This document shows positions 1-10,003 of a DNA stretch of 64,000 nt, one piece after another (the stretch's first letter is position 1; each line of letters opens with the position of its first letter). Under the pieces are notes generated by a model. It worked only from the letters and a program-made list of their open reading frames with translations, was not told where the DNA came from and made no database searches. The translations under genes were made by a program, and so were the position numbers. This stretch comes from Amycolatopsis arida (lineage in GTDB: Bacteria > Actinomycetota > Actinomycetes > Mycobacteriales > Pseudonocardiaceae). Location: assembly GCF_900115565.1 (NCBI RefSeq), contig NZ_FOWW01000001.1:439731-503730 (forward strand), read 5' to 3'.

Positions 1-1165
1 CCGTCTTCATCGCCTTGATCTGGGCGTCACCGCCCACCCGGGACACCGACACACCGACGTCGATCGCCGGGCGCTGGCCCGAGTTGAACAGGTCGGACTG
101 GAAGAAGCACTGCCCGTCGGTGATCGAGATCACGTTCGTGGGGATGTAGGCCGAGATGTCGTTGGCCTTGGTCTCGATGATCGGCAGGCCGGTCAGCGAG
201 CCGGCGCCCAGCTCGTCGGACAGCTTCGCGCACCGCTCCAGCAGCCGGGAGTGCAGGTAGAAGACGTCGCCGGGGAACGCCTCGCGGCCCGGCGGGCGGC
301 GCAGCAGCAGCGAGAGCGCGCGGTAGGCCTCGGCCTGCTTGGTGAGGTCGTCGAACACGATCAGCACGTGCTTGCCCTGGTACATCCAGTGCTGCCCGAG
401 GGCCGAGCCGGAGTACGGGGCCAGCCACTTGAAGCCGGCGGAGTCGGAGGCGGGGGCCGCGACGATGGTGGTGTACTCCATCGCGCCGTGCTCCTCCAGC
501 GCGGTCTTCACGGCGGCGATGGTGGAGCCCTTCTGCCCGACCGCGACGTAGATGCAGCGCACCTGCTGCTTCGGGTCGCCAGTCTCCCAGTTCTTCTTCT
601 GGTTGATGATCGTGTCGACGCAGACGGCGGTCTTGCCGGTCTTGCGGTCACCGATGATCAGCTGGCGCTGGCCGCGGCCGATCGGGGTCATCGCGTCGAT
701 CGCGGTGATGCCGGTCTGCAGCGGCTCGGACACCGGCTGCCGCTGCACCACCGACGCGGCCTGCAGCTCCAGCGCCCGGTTCTCGTGCGTCTCGATCTCG
801 CCGAGCCCGTCGATCGGGTGGCCGAGCGGGTCGACGACCCGACCAAGGAAGGCGTCGCCGACCGGGATGGACAGGATCTTGCCGGTCCGCTTGACCTCCT
901 GGCCTTCCTCGATCTGCTCGTAGTTGCCGAGGATGACGACACCGATCCGGCGCGGCTCGAGGTTCTGGGCCACCCCGAGGATGCCGCCGGGGAACTCCAG
1001 CAGCTCGTTGGCCATCGTCGAGGGCAGCCCCTCGACGTGGGCGACGCCGTCACCGGTGTCGAGGACCGTGCCGACCTCTTCCCGGCTCACATCCGGGGTG
1101 TAGCTCGAGACGTAGTTCTCGATCGCACTGCGGATCTCATCCGAGGAGATCGTCAGCTCCGCCAT
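1..1165 (-). CDS. atpA: F1F0 ATP synthase subunit alpha (5' part, cut by window edge)
   Basis: Non-catalytic nucleotide-binding subunit of the F1 head, which makes ATP from the proton gradient at the inner face of the membrane. The N-terminal 388 residues are present and open at the window edge. The Walker A motif GDRKTGKT lies at residues 172-179, and the sequence ending [16 protein letters not shown] is typical of alpha. The start is the ATG at 1163-1165, 56 bases after the delta gene stop. It follows atpH in the atpIBEFHA order, so gamma, beta and epsilon should lie just outside the window. The identification is certain; only the C-terminus is missing. Confidence 0.98.
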   Translation of the reverse strand, partial: MAELTISSDEIRSAIENYVSSYTPDVSREEVGTVLDTGDGVAHVEGLPSTMANELLEFPGGILGVAQNLEPRRIGVVILGNYEQIEEGQEVKRTGKILSIPVGDAFLGRVVDPLGHPIDGLGEIETHENRALELQAASVVQRQPVSEPLQTGITAIDAMTPIGRGQRQLIIGDRKTGKTAVCVDTIINQKKNWETGDPKQQVRCIYVAVGQKGSTIAAVKTALEEHGAMEYTTIVAAPASDSAGFKWLAPYSGSALGQHWMYQGKHVLIVFDDLTKQAEAYRALSLLLRRPPGREAFPGDVFYLHSRLLERCAKLSDELGAGSLTGLPIIETKANDISAYIPTNVISITDGQCFFQSDLFNSGQRPAIDVGVSVSRVGGDAQIKAMKT

Positions 1166-1221
1166 TGTGTTCCCGCTCTCGCTGTCTGTTGCCAGTGTTG
1201 TGAAGTACCTGTTGCCGCTGC

Positions 1222-2043
1222 TCAGCTGGCCAGTCGCCGGCGCAGCGCCGCGAGCTGCCCCGCCACGCTGCCGTCGATCACCTCGTCGCCGACCCGCACG
1301 ACGAGTCCCGCGCCGATCGAGGGGTCGAGCTCCACGTGCAGCGCGATCGGCCGCCCGTAGATCCGGTTCAGCTTCTCGGTGAGCCGTTCGCGCTGCTCCT
1401 CGGTCAGCTCGGTCGCGCTGGTCACGTGCGCCACCGACCGGGACCGCCGCTCGGCGGCCAGCTCGACCAGCTCCTCCAGACCGTCACCGACGTTGCGCCC
1501 GCGGGACCGCTCGATGACCTGCTCAGCGAGGATCCGGGTGACCGGGGTGACCTTGTCGCCGACGAGGTTGCGGACCAGCGAGCGCTTCGCCTCGACCGGC
1601 GCGCCCTGGTCGGACAGCGCCCGCTCCAGCTCGGGCTCGCCTTCCACGATACGGGAGATCCGGAAGAGCTGGTCCTCAACGGTTTCCAGCTCGCCGGCCC
1701 GCTCCGCGCTGGTCAACAGGGCCGACCGGCCCAGCGACTCCACGCCGTCGACCAGCTCCCGCGGGTTCGACCACCGGGCGCCGACCACGGCGTCGAGCAC
1801 CGTGAGGGTGGGCTCGGAGACCTTGTTCGCGAGCACCGCGCGGACCAGCCGCCTGCGCGCCTCCGGGTCGGACGAGGCGTCGCCGACCGCCCGGCGCAGC
1901 CCGACCTCCCTGCTGAGCAGGCCGACCACGGCGAGCAGCTCCTCACCGACGGCGGACGGGTCCGTCCCTGCGTCGCCGAGCACCTCGGCGAGGCGGGACT
2001 CGGCGAGATCGAGAGCCTCCCGGCTCGCAGCATGCAGCGTCAT
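1222..2043 (-). CDS. atpH: F1F0 ATP synthase subunit delta
   Basis: Stator subunit linking F1 to the peripheral stalk. The 273 residues match the long actinobacterial delta, well above the roughly 175 residues of E. coli delta. The C-terminal third (residues about 200-273) carries the family signature: an E-Q-R-E-R-L-type helix, then [18 protein letters not shown] and a terminal [10 protein letters not shown]. The ATG start lies 6 bases after the atpF stop, so translation is probably coupled. Transcribed with the whole atp operon. Confidence 0.95.
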   Translation of the reverse strand: MTLHAASREALDLAESRLAEVLGDAGTDPSAVGEELLAVVGLLSREVGLRRAVGDASSDPEARRRLVRAVLANKVSEPTLTVLDAVVGARWSNPRELVDGVESLGRSALLTSAERAGELETVEDQLFRISRIVEGEPELERALSDQGAPVEAKRSLVRNLVGDKVTPVTRILAEQVIERSRGRNVGDGLEELVELAAERRSRSVAHVTSATELTEEQRERLTEKLNRIYGRPIALHVELDPSIGAGLVVRVGDEVIDGSVAGQLAALRRRLAS

Positions 2044-2049
2044 CTAGGT

Positions 2050-2610
2050 CTACTTCCTCGCTCCGGCCGCGCCGTTGCCACTGGTCTCCAGCTCGGTGAG
2101 GAACCGGTCGACCGTGCCGCGGCGGCGGGCCTCGTCCTCGAGCGCCTCACCGACGATCCGGCTGGCCAGCTCGACCGCGTTGCGGCCGAGCTCGGCCCGC
2201 AACTCGGCGACGATCTGCGCCTTCTGTGCCTGCAGCTGGGCCTCGCCCTGGGCCACGATGCGCCGGGACTCCTCCTGGGCCTGGGCTCGCAGCTCCTCCT
2301 TGATCTGCTCGGCCTCGAGCCGGGCGTCGTCGCGGATCTTGGCCGCCTCGGACCTGGCCTCGGCCAGTTGCGCCTTGTACTGCGCCAGCGCCCGCTCGGC
2401 CTCGGCCTGCGCCTTCTCGGCCTTCTCGATCCCACCCTCGATCTTGGCCGCGCGCTCCTCGTACAGCTTCTCGAAGCGCGGCACCGCGTACTTGCGGAGC
2501 AGCCACAGCAGGATCAGAAAGGCGACCAGGCCGAGGATGATCTCCTCGCGGTGCGGGAGGACCGGGTTGATCTCCCCTTCGGCCGCCAGCACCAGTTGGG
2601 TGTTCAGCAC
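2050..2610 (-). CDS. atpF: F1F0 ATP synthase subunit b
   Basis: Peripheral stalk subunit. The 186 residues comprise one N-terminal membrane helix (about residues 24-42, IILGLVAFLILLWLL) followed by a long charged coiled coil rich in Ala, Glu, Lys and Arg, the expected b-subunit layout. The start is GTG at 2608-2610 with an AGGGAG ribosome site. It sits between atpE and atpH as usual. No separate b-delta fusion of the mycobacterial type is present, so this organism uses separate b and delta subunits. Confidence 0.95.
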   Translation of the reverse strand: MLNTQLVLAAEGEINPVLPHREEIILGLVAFLILLWLLRKYAVPRFEKLYEERAAKIEGGIEKAEKAQAEAERALAQYKAQLAEARSEAAKIRDDARLEAEQIKEELRAQAQEESRRIVAQGEAQLQAQKAQIVAELRAELGRNAVELASRIVGEALEDEARRRGTVDRFLTELETSGNGAAGARK

Positions 2611-2641
2611 GACATCTCCCTAGTGCTAGGAGGGGACCAGC

Positions 2642-2893
2642 TCAGGAGGCCATGAAGAAGACGACGATGCCGAACAGCGCGAGCACCTCGACCAGGGCGA
2701 ACGTGGTCCAGGCGATCGTCATGAGCTTGCCCTGGGCCTCCGGCTGGCGCGCGGTGCCCTGGATGACGGCCGACCAGATCAGACCCACGCCGATACCGGG
2801 GCCGACGGCGCCGAGACCGTAGCCGATCGCGGCCAGACCCGGGTTGATGTCCACCGCGGCCTCGGCGGCCTGCGCAAGAACGATGTTGCTCAC
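2642..2893 (-). CDS. atpE: F1F0 ATP synthase subunit c
   Basis: Rotor ring proteolipid. The 83 residues form two membrane helices joined by the polar loop ARQPEAQ (residues 48-54). The ion-binding acidic residue is Glu69 in [11 protein letters not shown]. The first helix is glycine-rich ([15 protein letters not shown]), as in proton-type c subunits. The start is GTG at 2891-2893, with AAAGGGAAA upstream. The neighbours are atpB upstream and atpF downstream. Confidence 0.97.
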   Translation of the reverse strand: MSNIVLAQAAEAAVDINPGLAAIGYGLGAVGPGIGVGLIWSAVIQGTARQPEAQGKLMTIAWTTFALVEVLALFGIVVFFMAS

Positions 2894-2957
2894 GTGCGTT
2901 TCCCTTTCACTCGGTCCGCAACCGTGCGGATCGGGGGCTTGTGGTTATCGGGGTTTC

Positions 2958-3746
2958 TCAGTGCTCGGTCGCCAGTGCGGCACCGATGTAGTTGGCCGAC
3001 AGCAGCGCGAAGATGTAGGCCTGCAACACCTGGATCAACGCTTCCAGGAAGGTCAGCAGGATCGCGAACGCGAAGCTGACGATCGACACCGGCTTGAGGG
3101 CGGCGCTCGCCTCGGTCAGCAGGAACGTGCCGCCGAGGGTGAACACCAGCAGCAGCAGGTGGCCGGCGAACATGGCGGCGAACACCCGCAGCGCCAGCGT
3201 GATCGGGTTGATGACGAACTTCTGCAGGAACTCGATCGGAATCAGCAGTGGCAGGACGAATGCCGGGGCACCCGCGGGCACCGTCTCCTTCTTCAGGTAC
3301 CCGGCGAAGCCGTGCCGCCGGAAGCCGACGAAGTGGTAGACCGGGTACACCACCAGCACCGACAGTGCCAGCGGGAAGCCGATGTGCGACATCGTCGGGA
3401 ACTGGACCAGCGGGATGATCCCGAAGAGGTTGTTCACCAGAATGAAGGTGAACAACGCGAGAATGAGCGGTACGAACGGGCGGAAGTCCTTCGAGCCGAT
3501 CTGCTCACGGGCGATGTTGTTGCGCCCGAAGTCGTACACCGACTCGGCGATGAACTGGAACTTGCCCGGCACGATCTTCAGATTGCGCGAGGCGATGATG
3601 AAGAACCCCGCCACGATGACCACCGACAGGACCACGAGCACCATCGGCTTGGTGACGACCGTGCCCTCGCCGAACAGTGGCGGCAACACGAAGTCTTCGG
3701 CGCCTGGGGCGACGAACTCGCCCTGGGCTCGTACCAGCGCGCCCAA
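2958..3746 (-). CDS. atpB: F1F0 ATP synthase subunit a
   Basis: Membrane proton-channel subunit that drives the c ring. The 262 residues include several hydrophobic helices, and the essential arginine is Arg187 in ITLALRVFAAMFAGH. The C-terminal helix (FAFAILLTFLEALIQVLQAYIF) is also family-typical. The chosen start is TTG at 3744-3746, because an AAGGAG ribosome site lies 5 bases upstream. A 293-base spacer separates it from atpI. Confidence 0.96.
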   Translation of the reverse strand: MGALVRAQGEFVAPGAEDFVLPPLFGEGTVVTKPMVLVVLSVVIVAGFFIIASRNLKIVPGKFQFIAESVYDFGRNNIAREQIGSKDFRPFVPLILALFTFILVNNLFGIIPLVQFPTMSHIGFPLALSVLVVYPVYHFVGFRRHGFAGYLKKETVPAGAPAFVLPLLIPIEFLQKFVINPITLALRVFAAMFAGHLLLLVFTLGGTFLLTEASAALKPVSIVSFAFAILLTFLEALIQVLQAYIFALLSANYIGAALATEH

Positions 3747-4039
3747 CTGGGCTCCTTCCGGTTCTCCCGGCCGGCGTTCACTCCGCCGGGGGAATCGTCA
3801 CGATCTGGACCAAACGTACCTGATACGGATCAGGTACCTGGAAGCGGATACCACTGCGCGTAGCCCCCCAGCCGAGTGACCCGGGGCCGGCGCTCCTTAC
3901 CGAGCGCGCGGGCCAGTTCACCAGGCGCCACGCTGCTGTCCGGAAGGTCACCACCCCGGGAGAGCGGCTGGAGCCGCCTCCCTGCCGCGGACGATACCAG
4001 CCGGTACCCGAACGCCGTACAGGCGTACTCCTAAGCGGC
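3747..4039. promoter_or_regulatory. atpI-atpB spacer with a perfect hairpin
   Basis: No gene is visible in these 293 bases. An exact inverted repeat, GTACCTGAT-ACGG-ATCAGGTAC, sits at 3816-3837. It lies in the leader ahead of atpB on the minus strand, so it could be an operator or a leader hairpin that adjusts expression of the structural atp genes relative to atpI. This role is inference; no clear promoter hexamers were recognised. Confidence 0.35.
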
Positions 4040-4513
4040 CTACCGGCCGTCGGTGATGATCAACGTGGGGATCTTGGTGCGCTTGAACGCGCGCAGCTCG
4101 GCGCCGGCCGCGACCAGGATGACGGCCAGCATGGTCACCGCCAGCGCCATGGTGTGCAGCGCGTCGACGTGCCGCAGCGCGGCCATCACCCCGAACAACA
4201 CGATGATCTTGCCGACGTAGCCGCCGAGCGCGACCACCATGACGAACATCGGCGGCAGGTCGGCCGTCTTGCGCATCATCAGGACGGTGGCCAGCGCGGA
4301 GCCCATCGCCACGGCGCCACCGACCACCGCGCCGAGCAGCCCGGACACCCCCACCCACACGGTGGCGACGACAGCGGCCACGGCCACGGTCACCCCGCCG
4401 GCGACCAGCGTGTCCCGCAGCATGGCGCGGGCCAGCGCGAGCACGGACTCGGCGTGCGGGTTCCGCGCCTCGGCCTTCTCGGTGGCCTCGGTCTCGGTGT
4501 CGGTGTTGGTCAT
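4040..4513 (-). CDS. atpI: ATP synthase I-type membrane protein
   Basis: 157 residues: an acidic, threonine-rich N-terminus (MTNTDTETEATEKAE) followed by four hydrophobic helices (about residues 37-57, 58-78, 91-112, 118-138). It sits at the head of the atp operon, where AtpI-like assembly or Mg-channel proteins lie. The sequence is poorly conserved, so the name rests on position and topology. Its start overlaps the stop of the upstream wecA-like gene by ATGA (4510-4513), so the two are translationally coupled. Confidence 0.75.
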   Translation of the reverse strand: MTNTDTETEATEKAEARNPHAESVLALARAMLRDTLVAGGVTVAVAAVVATVWVGVSGLLGAVVGGAVAMGSALATVLMMRKTADLPPMFVMVVALGGYVGKIIVLFGVMAALRHVDALHTMALAVTMLAVILVAAGAELRAFKRTKIPTLIITDGR

Positions 4514-5673
4514 GTCGCTCCCTGCTGGTTCCTCGACTTCAGTCTAGGCACCGCCGAGATGACCGCCGCGAGCACCAGCCCAGCACCGACCACCCAGAGC
4601 ATCGCCACGCTGTCCACCAGGGTGACCGAGACGGCACCGAACGCCAGCAACCCGGCCCACAGGTAGATCAGCAGCACCGCGCGGCGCTGCGAGTGGCCGA
4701 TCTCCAGCAGCCGGTGGTGCAGGTGCATCTTGTCCGCGGCGAACGGGCTCTCCCCACGCCGGGTTCGCCGGATCACCGCGAGCAACAGGTCGAGCAGCGG
4801 CAGGAACAGCACCGCCGCGACGACGAACAGCGGGGACAGCAGCGCCAGCGTGTTGGACGGCCCGAGCCGGGTGTAGTTGATCTTGCCGGAGGCCGAGGTG
4901 CTGGCCGCGGCGAGCATCAGGCCGATCATCATCGACCCGGAGTCGCCCATGAAGATCCTGGCCGGCTGGAAGTTGTGCGGCAGGAAGCCGAGGCACGCGC
5001 CGGCGAGGGTGGCCGCGATCAGCGCCGGCGGGTAGCTGTTCACGTCGTTGTTCGCTCCGGCCAGCAGGCCGAGCGAGAACGCGAGGGTGGCACTGGCGGC
5101 GATCAGCCCGAGCCCGCCGGCCAGGCCGTCGAGCCCGTCGACGAAGTTCATCGCGTTGACCATCACCACGACGAGCAGCACGGCCAGCAACCCGCCCTGG
5201 TTCTTGTCCAGCACCAGCACCGAGCCGAGCACGTCACCGTTGCCGCCCCAGGGCACCCAGAACGAGTTCCACTGCACGCCGAAGATCACCAGGATGCCGG
5301 CGCACATCACCTGCCCGGCCAGCTTGGTCCAGGCGTCCAGCTCGAAGCGGTCGTCCAGCGCGCCGATCAGCACGATCACCGCGCCGCCGAGCAGCACGCC
5401 CTGCGGGTCCAGCGAGTACTCGAACGCCCGGCGCAGCACCGGCAGCTGGTGCGCCAGCGCCATGCCGCCGACGACCCCGCAGTACATCGCGATGCCGCCC
5501 ATCCGGGGGATGGGGATGACGTGCACGTCGCGGGCCCGTGGGGTGGCGACGGCGCCGATCCTGACCGCGAACCGGCGCACCAGGCCGGTGAGCAGGAAGG
5601 TCACCGCCGCGGCGGTGAGCGCGACGAGCAGGTACTCCCGGATGGGGAGGCCGGCGTTGACCGAAGGGGTCAC
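4510..5673 (-). CDS. wecA: Polyprenyl-phosphate GlcNAc-1-phosphate transferase (WecA/TagO family)
   Basis: Transfers a UDP-sugar phosphate to decaprenyl or undecaprenyl phosphate, the first membrane step of arabinogalactan linker or teichoic-acid-type glycan synthesis. It is a multi-pass membrane protein of 387 residues. Signatures visible are MGGIAMYCG, DDRFELDAW, the acidic VDGLDGLAGG loop, MGDSGS and the C-terminal HLHHRLLEIGHS loop. The start is taken as GTG at 5671-5673; the longer open frame upstream only mirrors the sua5 gene and lacks homologous sequence. It lies between sua5 and atpI, the usual actinobacterial position. Confidence 0.92.
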   Translation of the reverse strand: MTPSVNAGLPIREYLLVALTAAAVTFLLTGLVRRFAVRIGAVATPRARDVHVIPIPRMGGIAMYCGVVGGMALAHQLPVLRRAFEYSLDPQGVLLGGAVIVLIGALDDRFELDAWTKLAGQVMCAGILVIFGVQWNSFWVPWGGNGDVLGSVLVLDKNQGGLLAVLLVVVMVNAMNFVDGLDGLAGGLGLIAASATLAFSLGLLAGANNDVNSYPPALIAATLAGACLGFLPHNFQPARIFMGDSGSMMIGLMLAAASTSASGKINYTRLGPSNTLALLSPLFVVAAVLFLPLLDLLLAVIRRTRRGESPFAADKMHLHHRLLEIGHSQRRAVLLIYLWAGLLAFGAVSVTLVDSVAMLWVVGAGLVLAAVISAVPRLKSRNQQGAT

Positions 5674-5758
5674 GGCGCGGTCGCCCCCGCCGAATGCTGG
5701 AAACCCTGCGACACGGGGCGCAACGCTACCCTCCGCGCGGGTGAGGCCGAACGTGCCA

Positions 5759-6409
5759 TCAGGCTTTGGGCGCCACCGGCACGCCGAGCACCTCGGACAC
5801 CGCCGCGGCCGGAACGGCACCCTCGCGCAGCAGCACCGGCTCGTCACCGGTGAGGTCCACGATCGTGGACGGCACCGGGTCGCCGCTCGGACCGCCGTCG
5901 AGGTACACCGCGACCGACTCGCCGAGCTGCTCCCTCGCCTCGTCCACATTGCTGGCCGGCGGCCGGCCGGAGACGTTGGCGCTCGACACGGCCATCGGAC
6001 CGACCTCGCGCAGCAGCTCCAGCGCCACCGGGTGCAGCGGCATCCGCAACATCACCGTCCCCCTGGTGCTGCCCAGGTCCCAGTTCAGGCTCGGCGCGTG
6101 CGGCAACACCACCGACAGGTCACCCGGCCAGAACGCCTCGATCAGCGCGCGCGCCTGTGGCGGCACGCCCAGCACGAGGCCGTCCACCGTGGACCACGAC
6201 CCGACGAGCACGCCGACCGGCATGTCCGGCCCGCGGTTCTTGGCGGCCAGCAGTGCCCGCACGGCGCCCGCGTCGAAGGCGTCCGCGCCGATGCCGTACA
6301 CCGTGTCGGTGGGCAGCACGACCAGCCGGCCGGACCGCACCGCGGCCGCCGCCGCGGTCAGCCCGTCGACCCTGCTCTCCCGCTTGCTGCAGTCGTACAC
6401 CGCGCTCAT
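5759..6409 (-). CDS. L-threonylcarbamoyladenylate synthase (Sua5/YwlC/TsaC)
   Basis: Makes threonylcarbamoyl-AMP from threonine, bicarbonate and ATP for the t6A modification at position 37 of tRNAs that read ANN codons. The 216 residues form one YrdC-like domain with LPTDTVYGIGADA near residue 33, KNRG in the nucleotide-binding loop and SSANVSGRP near residue 143. The separate Sua5 C-terminal domain is absent, so it is of the short TsaC/YwlC type. The ATG lies 4 bases after the prmC stop, placing it in the prfA-prmC-sua5-wecA cluster. Confidence 0.93.
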   Translation of the reverse strand: MSAVYDCSKRESRVDGLTAAAAAVRSGRLVVLPTDTVYGIGADAFDAGAVRALLAAKNRGPDMPVGVLVGSWSTVDGLVLGVPPQARALIEAFWPGDLSVVLPHAPSLNWDLGSTRGTVMLRMPLHPVALELLREVGPMAVSSANVSGRPPASNVDEAREQLGESVAVYLDGGPSGDPVPSTIVDLTGDEPVLLREGAVPAAAVSEVLGVPVAPKA

Positions 6410-6413
6410 ACCG

Positions 6414-7298
6414 TCATCCTGGCACGCCCGCCGGATCGGCCCTGCGCGCCGTCACGAACCGCGGCCGGCCGGCCAGGTCTGGGTGGTCCCGGACGTCGCT
6501 GAGCACCCGCCGGGCGCGCAGCAGCGCCGGCACGGCGGCGGCGTGCGTGTCGTCGTGCTCGATGGCCAGCCCACCGCCGGGGCGGAGCAGCCGGGCGCCG
6601 GCGGCCACCGCGTGCCGGATCACCGCCAGCCCGCTCTCGGACGCGAACACCGCGTGGCGCGGGTCGTAGTCGGCCACCTCGGGCGGCACCGCGGTGCCCT
6701 CCGGCACGTACGGCGGGTTGCACAGCACGAGGTCGACCAGGCCCTCCAACTCGGCGAAGACGTGCGAGTCGGCGATGTCGCCGGAGTACAGCCGGATCGG
6801 GGTGTCCCCGGCGGCGGCGCGGGCGTCGGCGTTGTGCCGGGCCCAGGCCAGCGCGTGCGGATCGACGTCGACGGCGTAGACCACCGCGTCCGGGCGGGCG
6901 TGCGCCAGGGCGAGCGCGAGGGCACCCGATCCGGTGCACAGATCCACCACGATCGGGTATTCGCGGCCCTTCAGCAGCGACAGGCCCCACTCCAGCAGCA
7001 ACTCGGTCTCCGGCCGGGGCACGAACACCCCGGCGCCGACGTCGACGGTGATGCCGCCGAGCGCCGCCCAGCCGAGCAGGTGCTGCAACGGCACTCGCTT
7101 GGCGCGCTGCGCGACGAGCTGCCCGATCGCGTCCACCACCGCCGCGTCGACCAACGGCACCAGCGGCAGCCTGCCGCGCTCCACGCCGAGCACGTGCGCC
7201 GCGATCAGCTCCGCGTCCGACCGCGGTGACGCCACCCCGGCGTCGGTGAGGATCCGGGTGGCCTCCAGGATCGCCAGGCGCAGCGGCTGTCTCTTCAC
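6414..7298 (-). CDS. prmC: Peptide chain release factor glutamine methyltransferase
   Basis: Methylates the GGQ glutamine of release factors using S-adenosylmethionine. The 294 residues comprise an N-terminal helical RF-binding part, the SAM loop VDLCTGSGALALALA and the catalytic NPPY motif (LCNPPYVPEG). The C-terminus is extended by about 15 Arg/Ala-rich residues. It normally sits directly behind prfA; here an unrelated plus-strand hydrolase gene separates the two, so prmC probably needs its own promoter in the spacer at 7299-7501. Confidence 0.94.
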   Translation of the reverse strand: MKRQPLRLAILEATRILTDAGVASPRSDAELIAAHVLGVERGRLPLVPLVDAAVVDAIGQLVAQRAKRVPLQHLLGWAALGGITVDVGAGVFVPRPETELLLEWGLSLLKGREYPIVVDLCTGSGALALALAHARPDAVVYAVDVDPHALAWARHNADARAAAGDTPIRLYSGDIADSHVFAELEGLVDLVLCNPPYVPEGTAVPPEVADYDPRHAVFASESGLAVIRHAVAAGARLLRPGGGLAIEHDDTHAAAVPALLRARRVLSDVRDHPDLAGRPRFVTARRADPAGVPG

Positions 7299-7356
7299 AC
7301 GTCAAGACTGGCACAACCCCCGGTGTCGACCGCGGAGATCCGCCCCGAGCCCGCCT

Positions 7357-7445
7357 GTGTCCGCGCGTGGTGACCACGTGTCCGCGCCCCGCGACGCGGA
7401 CACGTGTACGGGAAGCGCGGACACGCGTGCACAGAGCGCGGACAC
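7357..7445. repeat. Five-copy GTGTCCGCG repeat cluster
   Basis: The nonamer GTGTCCGCG occurs at 7357-7365 and 7378-7386, and its exact reverse complement at 7395-7403, 7416-7424 and 7437-7445. All lie in the spacer between the divergent prmC and hydrolase genes. The three inverse copies are spaced exactly 21 bases apart, two helical turns. The cluster could be a protein-binding array on the divergent promoter or a degenerate dispersed repeat; the sequence alone does not decide. Confidence 0.7.
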
Positions 7446-7501
7446 GGTGTGGGGGTGTTCACGTTGACCTTCACACCGGTGGCACTGTTTAGCGTCGTCG
7501 T

Positions 7502-8275
7502 ATGACCGATCGATTCGCGCACGTCGTGCTGGGCAACGGGCCAGGGCTCCTGCTCGCCCACGGCGCCGGCGGCAGCATCGCCGACAACTTCCGTCCCGTC
7601 CTCGGCGACCTCGCCGCGACGCACACCGTCGTCGGCGCCGACTACCCCGGCTCGGGCGAGACGCCGCGCGACACCGAGCCGCTGACCCTGGACGGGCTCG
7701 CCGACGGGCTGGTCGCGGTGGCCGACGACGCCGGGCTGGACCGGTTCACCGTGCTCGGCTACTCGATGGGCACGGCGGTGGCGGTGCGGCTGACGACCCG
7801 GCACCCGGACCGGGTCAACGGCCTCGTGCTCACGTCCGGCCTGGCCCGGCCGGACCACCGGGTGTCGCTGCTGGCCGACGTCTGGCGCGGCCTGCTCGAC
7901 GGCGACCGCACGACGTTGGCGAAGTTCCTCATCGCGGTGGCGGTCGGCTCGGCCTACCTCGACTCGCTGGACCGGGAGGGGCTGGACGACCTGGCGGAGT
8001 TCATCGGCGACCTCGTCCCGGAGGGCACCGCCGACCACCTCGACCTGCTGGCCACCGTGGACACCCGCGCCGAGCTCCCCCGCGTCGGCGTGCCCACCCT
8101 GGTGGTGGCCACCACCGACGACCTGCTCACCCCGCCGCACCTGTCCCGCGAGCTCGCCGCCGGCATCCCCGGCGCGGAGCTGATGGAGATCGCCGCCGGC
8201 CACTCGGTCACCATGGAGCGGACCCGCGAGTGGCTGGCCACCGTCCGCCCCTTCCTGGCCCGCCTCAGCCCGTAA
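7502..8275 (+). CDS. Alpha/beta-fold hydrolase
   Basis: 257 residues with the alpha/beta hydrolase fold: an oxyanion region (LLLAHGAGGSIAD near residue 18), nucleophile elbow GYSMGTAV near residue 88, a late aspartate in VVATTDDLLTPPHL and catalytic histidine in AAGHSVTMERT near residue 234. No signal peptide, so probably cytosolic. The substrate is unknown; esterase, lactonase or C-C hydrolase are all possible. It interrupts the usual prfA-prmC adjacency and is transcribed divergently from prmC, so it looks like an insertion into the core cluster. Confidence 0.88.
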   Translation: MTDRFAHVVLGNGPGLLLAHGAGGSIADNFRPVLGDLAATHTVVGADYPGSGETPRDTEPLTLDGLADGLVAVADDAGLDRFTVLGYSMGTAVAVRLTTRHPDRVNGLVLTSGLARPDHRVSLLADVWRGLLDGDRTTLAKFLIAVAVGSAYLDSLDREGLDDLAEFIGDLVPEGTADHLDLLATVDTRAELPRVGVPTLVVATTDDLLTPPHLSRELAAGIPGAELMEIAAGHSVTMERTREWLATVRPFLARLSP

Positions 8276-8357
8276 CCCCCGAGTTCCACGTTCGGGACCG
8301 CAAGTTCCGCGCTGAGACCGGGCAGCGACGGGCGGGTCTGGGCGGATCTGGGCGGAG

Positions 8358-9428
<1,071 letters not shown>

Positions 9429-9487
9429 CGGTCACCTCACTCGTCACGCGGCCGGGGCCGGCTGCCCGCGACCGGCTGGGAACACGA

Positions 9488-9527
9488 CGACGGCGCCCAC
9501 TCCCGAGCAAGGGAATGGGCGCCGTCG
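9488..9527 (-). terminator. Terminator after rpmE
   Basis: A 15-base stem (9490-9504 with 9511-9525, one mismatch) with loop GAGCAA lies directly after the rpmE stop on the minus strand. The stem is very GC-rich and lacks a U tract, as is common in actinobacterial terminators. Confidence 0.75.
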
Positions 9528-9533
9528 GCGAAG

Positions 9534-9758
9534 CTACTTGGCGTCGGACTTCTTCCGCTTGCCGTAGCGCGCCTCGAACCGCGCCACCCGGCCACCGGTG
9601 TCCAGGATCTTCTGCTTGCCGGTGTAGAAGGGGTGGCACTTCGAGCAGATCTCGACGTGGATCTGGCCGGAGGCCTTGGTGCTGCGGGTGGTGAAGGTGT
9701 TGCCGCAGCCACAGGTCACCTCGGTGACCACGTACTCGGGGTGAATGCCGCTCTTCAT
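9534..9758 (-). CDS. rpmE: 50S ribosomal protein L31 (zinc-binding form)
   Basis: Ribosomal large-subunit protein of 74 residues. The ATG at 9756-9758 has an AGAGGA site upstream; longer open-frame sequence upstream is not L31. The zinc ligands are present: CGCG near residues 16-19 and CSKC near residues 38-41, making this the C+ paralogue that stores zinc and is replaced by a C- form during zinc starvation in many actinobacteria. It is followed by its own terminator. Genes for the partner C- paralogue are not in this window. Confidence 0.95.
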   Translation of the reverse strand: MKSGIHPEYVVTEVTCGCGNTFTTRSTKASGQIHVEICSKCHPFYTGKQKILDTGGRVARFEARYGKRKKSDAK

Positions 9759-10003
9759 GGGGTCCTCTCTGCACTGGCCGCCGGGTCCTGCGTGGCGTGC
9801 GTTCCACCAGGTGAACCGGAGCCGGACGTCAGCGGTTGATTCTGCCAGACACGCCGCACGGCGCGCCGACCAGGGGTGCAACGCCTTCGGGCCACCGAAT
9901 GTTCCCGGGTATACGGCTTTTGTACGCGCCGGCGTGACGCTGGCCACGTCCGGAGCACCGATCATCCCGAACTCCCGGGATGCGGAAGAAAGAAGGCGGC
10001 ATC

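Noticed and set aside
251-1360. Long plus-strand open frame across atpA
   Set aside because: Antisense shadow of atpA caused by high GC at third positions; the product resembles no protein. Many similar plus/minus shadows elsewhere were left out for the same reason.
4510-5949. 479-residue version of the WecA-like protein
   Set aside because: The first ~92 residues are an out-of-frame reading of sua5 with no homology; the GTG at 5673 has a suitable site and matches the family start.
7357-7445. Possible CRISPR-like short repeat array
   Set aside because: Units are only 9 bases, occur in both orientations, and gaps of 12 bases are too short for spacers; no cas genes are present.
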